DNA of 64,000 bases from Mycoplasmataceae bacterium (GCA_031265955.1 JAISBY010000011.1:1-64000), one strand, 5' to 3'. Shown: positions 12,627-23,340, numbered from the stretch's first letter. A program made the numbers and translations. The notes: a model not told the origin generated them from the letters alone.

Positions 12627-13715
12627 TTACCTACCTAAATAATATAATGTTTGATCAAATGTTTTTAACGTTAATTTTTTATTTTTAATAGTTGAAACAA
12701 GACTATATTGTCTTAATTTAACGAAAATTGTATGGTTTAAAACTAATAATGTAATAGCGAGAGCGACTCATAAACCGCTCATCACATATGTTGAAGCAAA
12801 TGAAAACTGTGAATCTCGTAAAGGTTCTAGGCTTAAACGTAAAATTCCGTATCACAGAAAATAAATAAAACCCATATCACCAATTCGTTTTTTAGGAATA
12901 AATTCACAGGCAAAGAAAATAAAAGCCAAGCCAATTCAATTTAAGCAACTTTCATAGAAAAATAACGGTTGATGCACTATTCCATTGATATTCATCAATG
13001 GAAATAGATTTTGAATGGTATTAGTATAAGAACCACTTGAAATAACAGCTCCATAAAGTTCCTGATTTTGATAATTTCCATAACGTCCAATTATTTGTCC
13101 AATTAAAATGGCGGGCACAATTGCATCGACATATGCCAAAAAAGATACCTGACTTACTTTATTAGGTTCAATTGATAAATCACGCACTTGATATTTGGGA
13201 TATTTTAAAATGAAGGGGAACCATCAACAAGCTAATATTATGGTGAATACCACTCCCCCTTCAATTGCCAACCCGCCTGAATGAAAATCAAAAAAACTAT
13301 TTCATTGTGCGTCCCCAATAGCACAAGACCAGAATCTAGCTCCTAAAATTGCAGTCGGAATTCCCATTAAACAAAATCAATAAAAAGGATCGATTGATAC
13401 TTTGTATAGTTTTCATAATTTAATACAAGCTATTGCAATCGCTGACGCAAATCCAAAAAAAATAAAAATACCATACCATGCCACTGATAAAGAACCAATA
13501 TGAAAAGCAATATTTGCTTCGCCAGGAAGTGGAGGAGTTTTTAATGCTAATGAATTCACTAGAAAAATGATCAATGGAACTAATATAGCAATAGAACCTG
13601 TAATAATAATTCACTTTCATGTTCCACTACGATCATCTAAAATAGAAAAATCATTTCTATTTTGCACAGAAACCCTTGGTAATTGTTGAGGTTGGTTATC
13701 AGAAAGAGAATTCAT
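12627..13715 (-). CDS. lgt: Prolipoprotein diacylglyceryl transferase (362 aa)
   Basis: Transfers diacylglycerol from phosphatidylglycerol to the lipobox cysteine of prolipoproteins. It is a polytopic membrane protein with several hydrophobic helices. Diagnostic sequences are GARFWSCAIGD, HSGGLAIEGGV (the Lgt signature) and IGQIIGRYGNYQNQELYGA. The N-terminal cytosolic extension of about 30 residues is hydrophilic. Many Trp codons are UGA. It lies 4 bases after hprK and 4 before trxB. Its substrates in this window include the lipobox proteins at 18853, 24449, 35025 and 39914. Confidence 0.93.
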
Positions 13716-13719
13716 GTTA

Positions 13720-14646
13720 CTATTTGTGATTTACTTTCTTGTAATTTGACATGTAATCATCTGCCGAATTGTAGCCGTGTTGTTTAAGTTTCAAATCAAT
13801 CACAGCAGTTTCAATAAGATCAGACATTTTACGCCCTGGTGTGATTGGTAATTTATAATAAGGGATTACAACTTTCTCTAAAACTTTTGTTTTTAAATTA
13901 GCACCAAGACGTTCAAATTGTAATTCTTTTTTATCATCCACTATTAATTCAATAATGACATCAATATTAGAAGAGTCTTGAGTTTTTTCAATTCCTAACA
14001 TTCTAGGGATGTTTAAAATACCTAATCCACGTACTTCTATAAATTTGTTAGCGATAGCATTTGGTTTGCCATATAAACGATCCGCCAAATTGGCAACGTC
14101 TACTGCATCATCGGCAATGAATAGGTGGCCTTTTCTTACCAACTCTAAAGCAACTTCAGATTTACCAACACCTGATTCACCTTGTAGCAGAACACCAACA
14201 CCGTATACACTAATTAATGTACCGTGAACCGTCCTAAATTCAGCCATTTGTTCATTAATTCATGCCGCAACCGTTACGTACAATTGTGCCGATGGCATTG
14301 ATGAAAAAAGTATAGTAGTAGAATAATGTTTAGCTAATTTTTTTAATAAATCAATATGTTTAAAAGCTTTAGTTACAATAATTACAGGTGGTTTTAATGC
14401 CAAAACATTTTTCATAGCATCAAGAATTTTCTTCTTATTAAATTGTGTCAAAAATTTACTTTCATTGCCACTTCATAGAACTGCAGAAATTAAATTTTCA
14501 AACACATTGTGTTTGGAGGCAAGTTCAATTCCGGTTCGATTTAAACTAGGAATTGTAATTTTGTTGCGGGAACTACCTTTGTATAAAACTTCAAAGTTAA
14601 ATTTATTTATTAACGATTTTATGCTGATAGATTTAACATATTTCAT
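13720..14646 (-). CDS. hprK: HPr kinase/phosphorylase (308 aa)
   Basis: Phosphorylates and dephosphorylates Ser-46 of HPr, linking PTS sugar uptake to metabolic state. The Walker A motif is GESGVGKS at about 156-163; HGTLISVYG precedes it, and the family signature EVRGLGILNIP follows near 210-220. The start at 14646 (MKYVKSISIKSL) matches the usual N terminus; an ATG 21 bases upstream is the alternative. Two in-frame UGA Trp codons split it under the standard code. It leads hprK-lgt-trxB-whiA. Its presence fits the PTS permease at 38304. Confidence 0.94.
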
Positions 14647-14742
14647 AGTATTTATGATTATATTCATAATGTTGTAAATAACTTACCTTGAAATCATTGA
14701 ATTAATTAAATTTATTAAAATTTTAAATATTAATTATCTTAC

Positions 14743-14913
14743 TTACTCTGTTTTTAAGTTGTTTAACTTAATCACATTATCAAGTTTAGCGTCCAGTGAT
14801 TTAATCATTTGAATAACGTCTACTAATGTATAGTTTTTGCTATTTAACCTAGTTAATTCTACTTGTCCGTTATTCTTGTCTTCACGTTTCAGCACTTTGT
14901 AATTATACATCAT
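14743..14913 (-). CDS. Small hypothetical protein with coiled-coil-like tail (56 aa)
   Basis: Last of four tiny ORFs downstream of recA. It starts MMYNYKVLKREDKNNG and ends LDAKLDNVIKLNNLKTE. The N-terminal part resembles the 69-aa ORF nearer recA (YNCHVVKRQGKDNS). The C-terminal LDNVIKLNNL closely matches the ends of the two coiled-coil paralogs at 22840 and 42402 (RLDRIIKFNNL, RLDNVIRLNHL). It overlaps the preceding 22-aa ORF by 11 bases. Function unknown; the repeated family resemblance supports it being real. Confidence 0.6.
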   Translation of the reverse strand: MMYNYKVLKREDKNNGQVELTRLNSKNYTLVDVIQMIKSLDAKLDNVIKLNNLKTE

Positions 14914-14971
14914 GCATTTTTTGTCCTTTTCTACACTCGTTCTTATACTTTGCTTGTTCTAATTCAGTCAT
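14903..14971 (-). CDS. Tiny ORF (22 aa) in the recA tail
   Basis: A 22-codon frame, MTELEQAKYKNECRKGQ and a few more residues, between two other small ORFs. It starts 6 bases after the previous stop and overlaps the next start by 11 bases. That packing hints at translational coupling. It may instead be a leftover of a longer decayed gene. No function can be assigned. Confidence 0.3.
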   Translation of the reverse strand: MTELEQAKYKNECRKGQKMHDV

Positions 14972-14977
14972 TGCTAT

Positions 14978-15067
14978 TTAGATATCTTGCTTATCAACTT
15001 TTATTATATTTTCCATCTTAGAATCCATTATTAGCAGCTGCTCTTTAGACTTATCCATGTTTGACAT
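14978..15067 (-). CDS. Tiny ORF (29 aa) in the recA tail
   Basis: A 29-codon frame rich in Lys, Met and Asp, ending DSKMENIIKVDKQDI. Its ATG overlaps the stop of the 69-aa ORF by one base (TAATG), a coupling layout. The MENIIKVD stretch resembles the heptad tail of the neighbouring 56-aa ORF. It may be a real micro-protein or a fragment of one. No known family. Confidence 0.35.
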   Translation of the reverse strand: MSNMDKSKEQLLIMDSKMENIIKVDKQDI

Positions 15068-15276
15068 TAGACACCTACTTTGTTAGCAATCTTAACAACT
15101 AACTCTCTTAACTCATTGAAACTATCTCAATCAACATACTTTGGTCTTTTACCACCAATTCGCTTCAACTCAACGATACTATTGTCTTTGCCCTGTCTTT
15201 TCACAACATGACAATTATACAATACTCCATTTTTGATATTCTTCACAGAACTATCAAAATTGTTAATTTTTTTCAT
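15067..15276 (-). CDS. Small hypothetical protein (69 aa) coupled to recA
   Basis: Starts MKKINNFDSS inside the last codons of recA (14-base overlap), so it must share the recA transcript. It contains VLYNCHVVKRQGKDNS and VELKRIGGKRP, related to the 56-aa ORF three genes on. It then has a helical acidic/hydrophobic end with one UGA Trp. Unknown function. Position behind recA and shared sequence with other members of the set suggest a role tied to recombination or its control (inference). Confidence 0.6.
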
Positions 15277-16267
15277 TAACTTTATTAATTTCAGTTACAG
15301 CAAAAGCTTTTTGTTTTATCTTGTCAAACAAGTCAATGTTATTCAATAAAAATGTTTTGGTTCCGTCTTTACCCTGACCAATTTTATCACAAGTGAAATA
15401 ATATCATGCACCACGTTTTTCGATTACGCCCTTTTCCAATGCAAAATCAATAATTTCAATTGTGTGATCAATACCCTTATCAAAATAGATATCTACGAAT
15501 GCTTTATAAAGTGGCGGAGCCACTTTATTTTTGACAATCTTTACACTGGTTTTAATACCAATGCAATCATTACCGTTCTTGATTAATTCTACTTTTCGCA
15601 ATTCCATTCTAATGGTTGAATAAAATTTTAACGCCCTACCACCGGTTGTAGTTTCGGGATTACCAAACATTACACCAATTTTTTCACGGATTTGATTAAT
15701 AAAAATAACGGTAGTGTTATGTTTTGCCATCAACCCTTGAATAATTCTTAATCCCTTTGACATCATTCTCGCCACTAAACCAATGGTCTGATCTTCAAAA
15801 TCCCCAATTAATTCTGCATTAGGTACTAATGCAGCCACTGAGTCCACTACAATTAGGTCAATCATATCCGTTTTGATTAGTGCCTCAATCAAAGCGAATG
15901 CTTGTTCACCCGAATCAGGTTGGGCTAATAGTAGTTTTGATAAATCAACCCCGTTCACCTCGCAATATTTACCATCAAGCGCATGTTCTAAATCGATATA
16001 GGCGCACTTACCATTTAATTTTTGACATTGTGAAATTGCTTGTAATGCTAAAGTGGTTTTCCCACTCGATTCATTTCCATAGATTTCAATCACCCTACCT
16101 TTGGGGTAACCTCCTACACCTAATGCACGATCTAATTGAATGCTTCCTGACGGAATTACTTCAATCGGCTCATTGTCATTAGCAAACGTGGTAACGCTTC
16201 CTTTCCCAAATTGAATCTCAATTTGTTTAATAGCTTCATCAAATAATTTTTGTTCATTTATGCTCAT
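15263..16267 (-). CDS. recA: Recombinase RecA (334 aa)
   Basis: Forms the filament for homologous strand exchange. The Walker A motif GNESSGKTT is at about 64-72; MMSKGLR and FINQIREKIGVMFG are present, as is the loop-2 region NPETTTGGRALKFY. The chain is 334 residues because the acidic C-terminal tail is short, as often in mollicutes. A UGA Trp near residue 289 hides the true end, which overlaps the next small ORF by 14 bases. A GGAGG ribosome site precedes the ATG. Upstream lies a 20-bp element identical to those of two coiled-coil genes. Confidence 0.96.
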
Positions 16268-16275
16268 TTTTGTTT

Positions 16276-16330
16276 ATTTGTCCTCCACTATATAATTCAA
16301 GTAAAAAAATAAATTTGCTAAATTATTTTT
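16276..16330 (-). promoter_or_regulatory. recA promoter with shared 20-bp element
   Basis: On the minus strand the core AAAAATAATTTAGCAAATTT (16311-16330) is followed by a T-run and ACTTGAATTATAT, then GGAGG and the recA ATG. The core recurs letter for letter before the genes at 22840 and 42893. AATTT-AGC-AAATT is a near palindrome. TTAGCA could act as a -35 hexamer about 18 bases before the -10, or the palindrome could be an operator. Which applies cannot be told from sequence. Confidence 0.6.
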
Positions 16331-16991
16331 GTTTTTTTTGAAAAACTGCACACATTTCGTAGAACATTTTTAGTTGAAAATAATTAGCTCGTGACGTTCA
16401 TTTTGTCGTGTAATTATCGTTAAAAACGAGAATATTGAGTAATGTCTGCTCGTATGATTTTTGATCATAGTTTTCAATCGACAAAATAATTATTTTAAAA
16501 TGTTGGTCCAAGTTAGAAAGATACCGAGCCGACCTGACCTTAAAACGAGCGATATAAGCTTCGTCTGGTTTATGTGACTCCAGGTCATGTAATAAACTTT
16601 TAAAGTCCTCTTGACGAAAGTTTTGAATCTGTTTTTTATTTTTATTAGCTATTTTGGGAATAAAAATAAGCAAAAGTAAATGAATAATGCCTAGAGTTGT
16701 TAATATTCATGATAGAGAAATCATATAAAGATTGTTATCAAACAAATCATTGCTGCTACCATAGTGTAGGATTGTAACAATTAAAGCAATTAATAAAAAT
16801 AATAAGATAACAAATCCTACAAGAAGGTAAGTAGTCATTTTAACTTTTAATTTGTTGTACACTTTCATACTGGCATTTTTATAAAAAGCATAGCTGAAGA
16901 TAAAAACAACAATATATAAAATACAACAAAAAATATAAAACACTAAAAAACCTGGTTGAAATTTTAATGGCTCGGTAGCAGTTAAATGCAT
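16323..16991 (-). CDS. Hypothetical membrane protein (222 aa)
   Basis: Begins at the ATG overlapping the dnaX stop and runs through two UGA Trp codons to 16323. Three hydrophobic segments at about 15-37, 53-74 and 90-113 are followed by a charged, helical cytosolic part (KNKKQIQNFRQEDF onward) of about 110 residues. No known domain recognised. It is in operon with dnaX, and the shared recA promoter element overlaps its last codons, so recA is probably also reached by readthrough from dnaX. Confidence 0.72.
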
Positions 16992-18691
16992 TATTCGCCT
17001 CCGAAAATCTCGAATGCTGCCTGTTCAATTGAGTTATTAGCTTTTAAAATTTCTTTTAGTGGCGTAACATCAGGTTCATCGTATGTCTGACCTTGTTTAC
17101 GAGCTAGCATATAGCTCTGAGCTAACTTTTTACTTTCTTCCTTGGAAAAACCAATGAAATAAATTGGGTGCCCAAAATATTTTTTAATTTCAATTAAAAA
17201 ATCATAGTTTTTTGTTTTTATGTTTAAAAGCTCAGCATCAATTTCGTCATTAAAAAGTAAAATAGCGCCATTATTAGAAGCTACTAAAACTTTTTCTGCT
17301 GCAACAACAAAAGATAAAACTTTGAGTCTATTATGATCTTTTACACCGCTTAAAAATGTTTTTACAATATCTTGCGATGTTTTATTGTTGTTGTGTGCAA
17401 TTTGATTAAAAAGTAACTCTTTGTCTAAAACCACAGATGGTTTAATAACAGTTTCTTTAATTTTAGGCTTGTCTGGTTTTGCATACGTTGTTACTTTAAA
17501 TACTTTGTCTAATGGTGGTAATTCCATATTTGATGGACTCTCGTTTTTTGTTTGAATTGGTTGTTTAATTTCATTTTTTGGTTGAACAATAGACGATGGT
17601 ATCTTTTGAGCTTCTTGGCTATTTATCTCAAACGAATTAAAGATAGCTAATTCAAAATAAAAACGTAAATCAATGGCATTACGCATCTTCATAAATGATT
17701 CTTGCCACACATTAATCAATTTAATACATTCATTTTCATTAATATTGATAGCTTCTACATTAGTTTCGTTAAGGGCTTTAAGAATTGCAATGTTTTTGGT
17801 TTGAAGATAAATTAACTTGTCAATTAAAATAACGGTTAAATCGTTGGCTAATTGTGAAAAGTTAATGCCGTTTTCACTATATTGATCTAATAACTTCATA
17901 ATCGCTTGTGTGTCTTTAGCTAAAACTAAATTAATTAGATTTATTTTATTATCAAGATCTATCAAACCAAAAAGTTCTATGATATCTTTCAAAGCTACTT
18001 GATTGTTGGTATACATTGCCATTTGTTCTAAGATACTCAAAGCATCTCGAGCTGAACCATCCGCTAGTACTACTATTTTGGCTATAGCATCTTGGTCAAC
18101 CTTGATACTTTCTTTACTAGCAATATCGCTGATCATATTAGTTAATTGTTCATTAGTTAAACGGCTAAATAAGAAATGTTGTGATCTTGACAAAATAGTA
18201 GCCGGTATTTTATGCATTTCTGTAGTCGCAAATATAAAGATTACATGGCTTGGTGCTTCTTCAACTGTTTTAAGCATGGCATTCCATGCTTGAGTAGTTA
18301 ACATGTGTGCTTCATCAATAATGTAAACTTTTTTATTAAGATTAGCTGGTAAAAATCTAACGCCTTCAATGATGCTACGTACTTCATCAACACCATTATT
18401 ACTAGCAGCATCAAGCTCTAAAATATCAGTTGTTTGATTTTCATTAATAATCTTGCAATGTTCACATTGATTACAAGCATCACCGTCAATGGGGTGTAAA
18501 CAATTAACAGCTTTGGCAAAAATTTTCGCAATTGTAGTCTTACCAATGCCTTTAGGCCCAGCAAAAATGTAAGCATGAGATACTTTGCTTTGCTTAATAG
18601 CGTTGGTAAGAGTACGAACAATGAATTCTTGACCAGTAATGTCACGAAAACTTTTAGGACGATATTTACGATACAGAGAAATGTAACTCAT
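16991..18691 (-). CDS. dnaX: DNA polymerase III subunits gamma/tau (566 aa)
   Basis: The clamp-loader ATPase. It opens with the family's SYxxLYRKYRPxxF, has Walker A GPKGIGKTT (about 45-53), the zinc cysteines in CLHPIDGDACNQCEHC, the Walker B DEAHML, and the sensor-1 TTEMHKIPATILSRSQ. The C-terminal 200 residues are the less conserved tau part. No internal UGA occurs in this frame. No sign of a programmed frameshift site was sought beyond eye inspection. It overlaps the downstream membrane protein by 3 bases. Confidence 0.95.
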   Translation of the reverse strand: MSYISLYRKYRPKSFRDITGQEFIVRTLTNAIKQSKVSHAYIFAGPKGIGKTTIAKIFAKAVNCLHPIDGDACNQCEHCKIINENQTTDILELDAASNNGVDEVRSIIEGVRFLPANLNKKVYIIDEAHMLTTQAWNAMLKTVEEAPSHVIFIFATTEMHKIPATILSRSQHFLFSRLTNEQLTNMISDIASKESIKVDQDAIAKIVVLADGSARDALSILEQMAMYTNNQVALKDIIELFGLIDLDNKINLINLVLAKDTQAIMKLLDQYSENGINFSQLANDLTVILIDKLIYLQTKNIAILKALNETNVEAININENECIKLINVWQESFMKMRNAIDLRFYFELAIFNSFEINSQEAQKIPSSIVQPKNEIKQPIQTKNESPSNMELPPLDKVFKVTTYAKPDKPKIKETVIKPSVVLDKELLFNQIAHNNNKTSQDIVKTFLSGVKDHNRLKVLSFVVAAEKVLVASNNGAILLFNDEIDAELLNIKTKNYDFLIEIKKYFGHPIYFIGFSKEESKKLAQSYMLARKQGQTYDEPDVTPLKEILKANNSIEQAAFEIFGGE

Positions 18692-18806
18692 TAGTTTCCT
18701 AATTATAGTTATTAAAAATAATTTAAAAGAAATTCACCTATTGATCATAAATCTAAGAAAGCATCACAATGGTGTTGATATTGAGACAATTATAAAAAAA
18801 ATGCAA

Positions 18807-18842
18807 ATTAAAAACAAAGCCTTTTGGGCCTTGTTTTTAATT
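18807..18842 (-). terminator. Intrinsic terminator after the papain-like lipoprotein
   Basis: An inverted repeat pairs TTAAAAACAAAGCC (18808-18821) with GGCCTTGTTTTTAA, with one G-T pair. On the minus strand a T-run follows at about 18797-18804. It lies 11 bases beyond the stop of the gene at 18853. A-rich and U-rich flanks would let it act on both strands. Confidence 0.75.
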
Positions 18843-18852
18843 TATTGATTTT

Positions 18853-20115
18853 TTAAATAATTCCTTTTTCGTTTTGAATTAGAATTTTAGTATGTTCGTA
18901 ATTATAAATATTGTGAGGGGTAGCACCTGGCTCGCAACCTATAGTGGCTACTCATTCATGATTTTGAATGTCTAAACCCACAGATTTGTAAGCAGCTCAA
19001 GCTAATTCAGAACAATATCATGACGGACTATCAATATCTGTTGACATAGTCATGAAAAGTGGCAAATAGTAATCTTTGAATAATTGTTTTTGTGCAAAAG
19101 CTACAACTTGTTCCCTTTGTGATTGATCGCTATTAGCAATGTGTAATATTGATAAATTGTCAAGATCAATTCTTTCATCACAAACTGCACAATAATTTAC
19201 ACCATATTGGTCAGGTTCAATACATTGAAGGTAACGAATTCCGTTAGCATCAGTTTTTCAACCGGTAATTATTCCCATATGTCCAGTGTTGACATCTCCA
19301 ATAGCGAATCCGTTAGCAGAATATACTAAATCACCAGCTTGAACTGTAGAGTAGTCATATTTAGTGTAAGTTGGCATTTCAAAGTTCGGAAGTGCTTCAA
19401 GGTCAATTTTGTCTGAGCTTAACACATTACCATCGCCGTAGTGTTCACAATTAATTCCTAAATATCATGGGTTGCCATAGAATAAAGAAATTCAGTCTCA
19501 TAATCCCACACCCGGAGTGTAACGATTACATAATATTGGTTTTAATAATCCTTTAAAAATAGTTTCACGTAAACCTAATTCATTTTTAGCCCAATCTTTA
19601 ATTCTAAATTCGTCATTTAGCATTCCTTGGCATCAGTTGGTTGCAGCTGCACGTTCTTCAGGAGATAATAAAAACTTCATAAAGAATGTATCATTGATAA
19701 ATCAATTGAATATAGGCATAACAACTGGTTTAAATAATTGCAATGTCCCTTGAATTCAATCTGCTGGTTCGTAATCATATCAATGAAAAGGTGGTGCTTT
19801 TTCTAAACCGTTATTAACTACGTCAGTCAATTGATTAAAAAATGAGTTTACTTCGTCAAACGATAATTGGCTACGTTGAATGTTATTATTTTCATCCACA
19901 ATTCAACCTTCAGAACGTGCTGAAATGATCATTCCTGAAATCATATCAAGATCATATTTTGATTGGTTAATTTCATAGTCGTCTATTAACTCGGCGATTT
20001 TGTTATCACCAATATTTGAACATGATGTAACGGTTGTTGCTATTGTTGTACCAATACCGGCAACAACTAAAATTGAGCTTACGGTGATTAGTGATTTTTT
20101 AAAGTTTAATTTCAT
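18853..20115 (-). CDS. Lipoprotein with permuted papain-like (NlpC/P60-type) domain (420 aa)
   Basis: A signal peptide (FKKSLITVSSILVVAG) leads to a lipobox-like VTSC with Cys 32. The C-terminal half carries GDLVYS, then GHMGIITG with a His near 277, and later WYCSELAWAAY with a Cys near 366. His before Cys, with an aromatic-Cys-Ser-Glu sequence, is the order of circularly permuted NlpC/P60 relatives (YiiX/YebB-like), which are cysteine peptidases or amidases. The middle is Trp-rich and unassigned. It may cut peptides or acyl groups at the cell surface. The substrate is unknown. It has its own terminator and stands alone. Confidence 0.72.
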
Positions 20116-20198
20116 AATGCACATATTAGAACATAGACAACGTTTTGTTCAACCATACATTAACAATTTAGAATAAAAAAATGTAGTGGATGTAGTGG

Positions 20199-21473
20199 AT
20201 GAATATTATAATTTGTACTATGTTTATTTTAATAAAGCCTAAACCTATTACCAAAAAATCTAGAGTTTACCTAATAAAATCTTATCGCGATATAAACGGC
20301 AAGTCACGTCATAAATTTATGAAATGTTACGGCTCATACAAAAAATTAGCAAGCCAAAATTCACAATTTATGAATGTTTTAAAGCAAGAGGCTAAAGAAT
20401 ATGAAAATAAAAGGGAAATAGATAATAAGATCACCATTGACCTAACTCGTCCAGGCAATTGACACAATATTTATAACATTGGATATATTTTTGTTAAGGC
20501 AGTAATTGTAGCTTTTAGACATGATTTTTTGAAAACTATACGACAATTGAATCTTGGAAGATTTTATCGTTATTTACTTTACCGAACAATTTACAGTAAT
20601 CAAGCTACTTTTCAACACGAATTATTTTTTGAAGGATCGTTTAATGACAAAATTAAATTTCCTAAATATATAGTGCTACAACAATTGACAAGCAAACTAG
20701 GCAACGCAAGTAAATGTGGAATATTAATTGTTCAAAAATTAAGTGTCTATCATGGAGATGAAACAAAAGATCGTCTATTTTATCTATTACTTGATGAAAA
20801 TGGGCATCCCATTTATTTTCATTTAATAGATTTTAAACAAATTAATTTAAATACCACCATCAAGGGTATTGCTCAATCATTAGAAATAAAATTCAAAATG
20901 AAAATTTATTTATCTATTCACGATTCGGTTCTACTGCATTTAACTACAAATAAACCTGTTGCCCACCGCTCGTGACACGAATATAAGAAAAACTATCGTA
21001 TGTATTTAAAACTAGAAATTAATTTGGATTTCACAGATTACCAAATGAAAATTTTAAATCATACAGTCGTTGGTATTAATAAATATATTAGTCTTCAAAG
21101 TGCGCAGCTACCTACCAATGTAACTAATGATCGTTTCCAGCTTTTAGGTTTTATTCTTGCTTTTCAAATAGGAGTGTTTAATTATTTCCGTATTCTAACT
21201 TTTACTAAATTAAATATTGATTTTTTATTAAATGATATTCAAGAAACATTTACTCAAATTGCTTTAAACGACTTTACAAAGGATTATGTCCATATTGTTT
21301 TAAATACTAAAAACGAAAAATGGCGTCAATTGTATTATTTAATTTTTGATAAGAATGATGTAAATAACGTAATAATCAACCCTTACTATAAAGTCGTAGA
21401 TTTAGATGAAAAAGTTTGAGTCAGTTACATTGCTAAAAAATATATTGCGTTAGTAAAAAGGAAGATTGATTAG
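20199..21473 (+). CDS. IS1634-like transposase, short or decayed (424 aa)
   Basis: One frame with UGA as Trp. The start (VYLIKSYRDINGKSRHKFMK, then CYGSY) matches the N terminus of IS1634/IS4-type mollicute transposases, and LLLDENGHPIYFHLIDF resembles the strand after their first catalytic Asp. Full-length relatives are about 550 residues, so roughly 120 are missing, and the catalytic DDE spacing is not clear. MFILIK at 20220 is the more likely start. No inverted repeats were found at its edges. It may be an inactive remnant that has kept an open frame. Confidence 0.6.
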
Positions 21474-21755
21474 TTAAAGTGAAATGATAATCAATTTTCA
21501 TAAAAAAAATATTGGTATCAAATTCGAAACTACTACATACTAAATGATTAATATGCTAAGAATGCATTTTGCTTCAATTTTCTATTCATTATGTCGCTTC
21601 TCCTTTTCATTTTATATAGAGCACCTATCCTGCGTGTGTAATTCAAAGAAAAATAAAACTTGGCAAATTATTTTTTAGATTTTATCTAAAATTTTCTTAT
21701 CAATTAAAGAAAATCTATACATATATAATATTCCAACATAAATTAGGAGTGCTTC

Positions 21756-22739
21756 ATGTCAATAATTGAAACTTTAAAACAAAAATTACAAAACACTACA
21801 TATAAACCAAAAATTGTTTATGTGGAAGGATGAAATTCTAACATTCGTGATGCTGCATTAGAAGTAAGTAATAATAAAACCATTAATCCTTTTTTAATTT
21901 TTCATACTAAAAGTGAAGTACCTAGTGGTTTTAATTTACCTCATATCATTATTGATGAAACTGATTTGTCGAAATATACCAACTTATTATTTGAATTAAG
22001 AAAATCTAAAGGCATGACCATAGAACAAGCACAACAATTGGTTAAACAACCCAATTACTTGGCTACATTAATTGTTAAAGCTAATGATGCTGATGGTGAA
22101 ATTTGCGGGATTGATTACACTACGAAAGATACACTAAAACCAGCGTTACAAATTATTAAAACTGCTCCAGGCGCAAAATTAGTTACTAGTGCTTTTATTA
22201 TGGAAAAAAATGATGAAGTATATGTTTTTGGCGATTGTGCCATTAATATTTATCCCACAAGCGAAGAATTAGCCAATATTACCAAAATGATCTCTTTATT
22301 TGCTCACAACACTGCCAATATTCCCGATGTACGTACTGCAATGCTAAGCTATTCCACAAGTGGCAGTGGTGCTGGTGAATCGGTTGATAAAGTTAAGTCT
22401 GCATATCAACTGATTCAAAATGATTCAGAATTGAAGGCACAGAATATTCAAATCTTTGGTGAAATGCAATTTGATGCTGCTTTCAATTCACAAGTTATGC
22501 AAAAGAAGGCTAAAGGTATTTCATGAAGTAAACCTGCTAACGCCTTTATTTTTCCAAATATTGATGCTGGTAATATTGGTTATAAAATAGCTCAACGTAT
22601 GGGTAATTACAAAGCCATTGGTCCTACACTAATTGGTTTAGCTTTACCGGTAAACGATTTAAGTCGTGGTGCTAGCAAAGATGATGTTGTGGGTCTTTCT
22701 TACATTACAGGCAACCAGGTTTTACAAATTAAGAAATAA
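21756..22739 (+). CDS. pta: Phosphate acetyltransferase (327 aa)
   Basis: Converts acetyl-CoA and phosphate to acetyl-phosphate and CoA, giving ATP with acetate kinase. Typical PTA sequences: VKANDADGEICG, SAFIMEK, FGDCAINIYPT, ARTAMLSYSTSGSG-like (VRTAMLSYSTSGSG), GEMQFDAA, NAFIFPNIDAGNIGYK and a C-terminal RGAS. Length is normal. A strong AGGAG site lies 7 bases before the ATG. A 7-bp palindrome and a TATAAT box (21724-21729) precede it. With pflB/pflA here it completes the pyruvate to acetyl-phosphate route; ackA is not in the window. Confidence 0.95.
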
Positions 22740-22794
22740 CTGTTAATTTGAGCAAATTTGATTGATATTTTTAATAATTTTTTAGAACATTTAT

Positions 22795-22839
22795 AAAAAT
22801 AATTTAGCAAATTTTATTTTTGGCTTGTATTAAATAAGT
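22795..22839 (+). promoter_or_regulatory. Shared promoter element before the coiled-coil gene
   Basis: AAAAATAATTTAGCAAATTT (22795-22814) is identical to the recA element, followed after a T-rich spacer by GGCTTGTATTAAATAAGT and then the ATG. TATTAA fits a -10 box. The -10 is so close to the ATG that the mRNA would be nearly leaderless. Confidence 0.6.
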
Positions 22840-23328
22840 ATGGGAAATAAGGCTCAAAATAATAAAACAACGCCAATCATCGTTCTTGTATCAATTAATG
22901 AATTTGCAGACAAACTCAAAGATATTAGAAGTATTTGTAGAAAGTACAAAGCAATAGAAACTTTAGATAATGCCACTAACACTATTTTGTTCTATTTTCA
23001 TGATAATGGATTATGGTTACGAGCAAAACAAGAGATTCAACTACTAGTAGTTGGGCAGATAAATTTCAAGTTATCGTCGAAACGTGTTATCATAATGGAG
23101 AAAATGAAAGACACAATTGTTGAACCGCCACAACCACCAACCTGATTTCTAGAATTTCAGAAATGAATAGTCAATAAATTTGAACAAATTGATGCTCACT
23201 TTGATAGACAAGAGCAGTTTAATAGTAACGTTATTTCAAGACTAGATAAAATAGAAACAGATATCAAAAAGATTGATAATCGTTTGGATAGAATTATTAA
23301 GTTTAATAATTTAAAAGAATGGATTTAA
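22840..23328 (+). CDS. Hypothetical coiled-coil protein, paralog A (162 aa)
   Basis: The N-terminal 80 residues form a predicted alpha/beta domain (IIVLVSINEFADKLKDI, then NTILFYFHDNGLW). A strongly conserved linker, MKDTIVEPPQPPTWFLEF, leads to a coiled-coil tail with heptads (FEQIDAHFDRQEQF, RLDKIETDIKKIDNRLDRI) ending FNNLKEWI. It shares the whole layout with the gene at 42402-42893 and the tail with a mini-ORF behind recA. No characterised family recognised; the tail recalls DUF16-type coiled coils of mycoplasmas (weak). It is controlled by the recA-type promoter element. Confidence 0.78.
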
Positions 23329-23340
23329 TGATTTCATTAT

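Noticed and set aside
21670-21692. TTTAGAT-TTT-ATCTAAA as a terminator
   Set aside because: The 7-bp stem has one GC pair per arm and only a short T-run, too weak to call; it might be an operator for pta.
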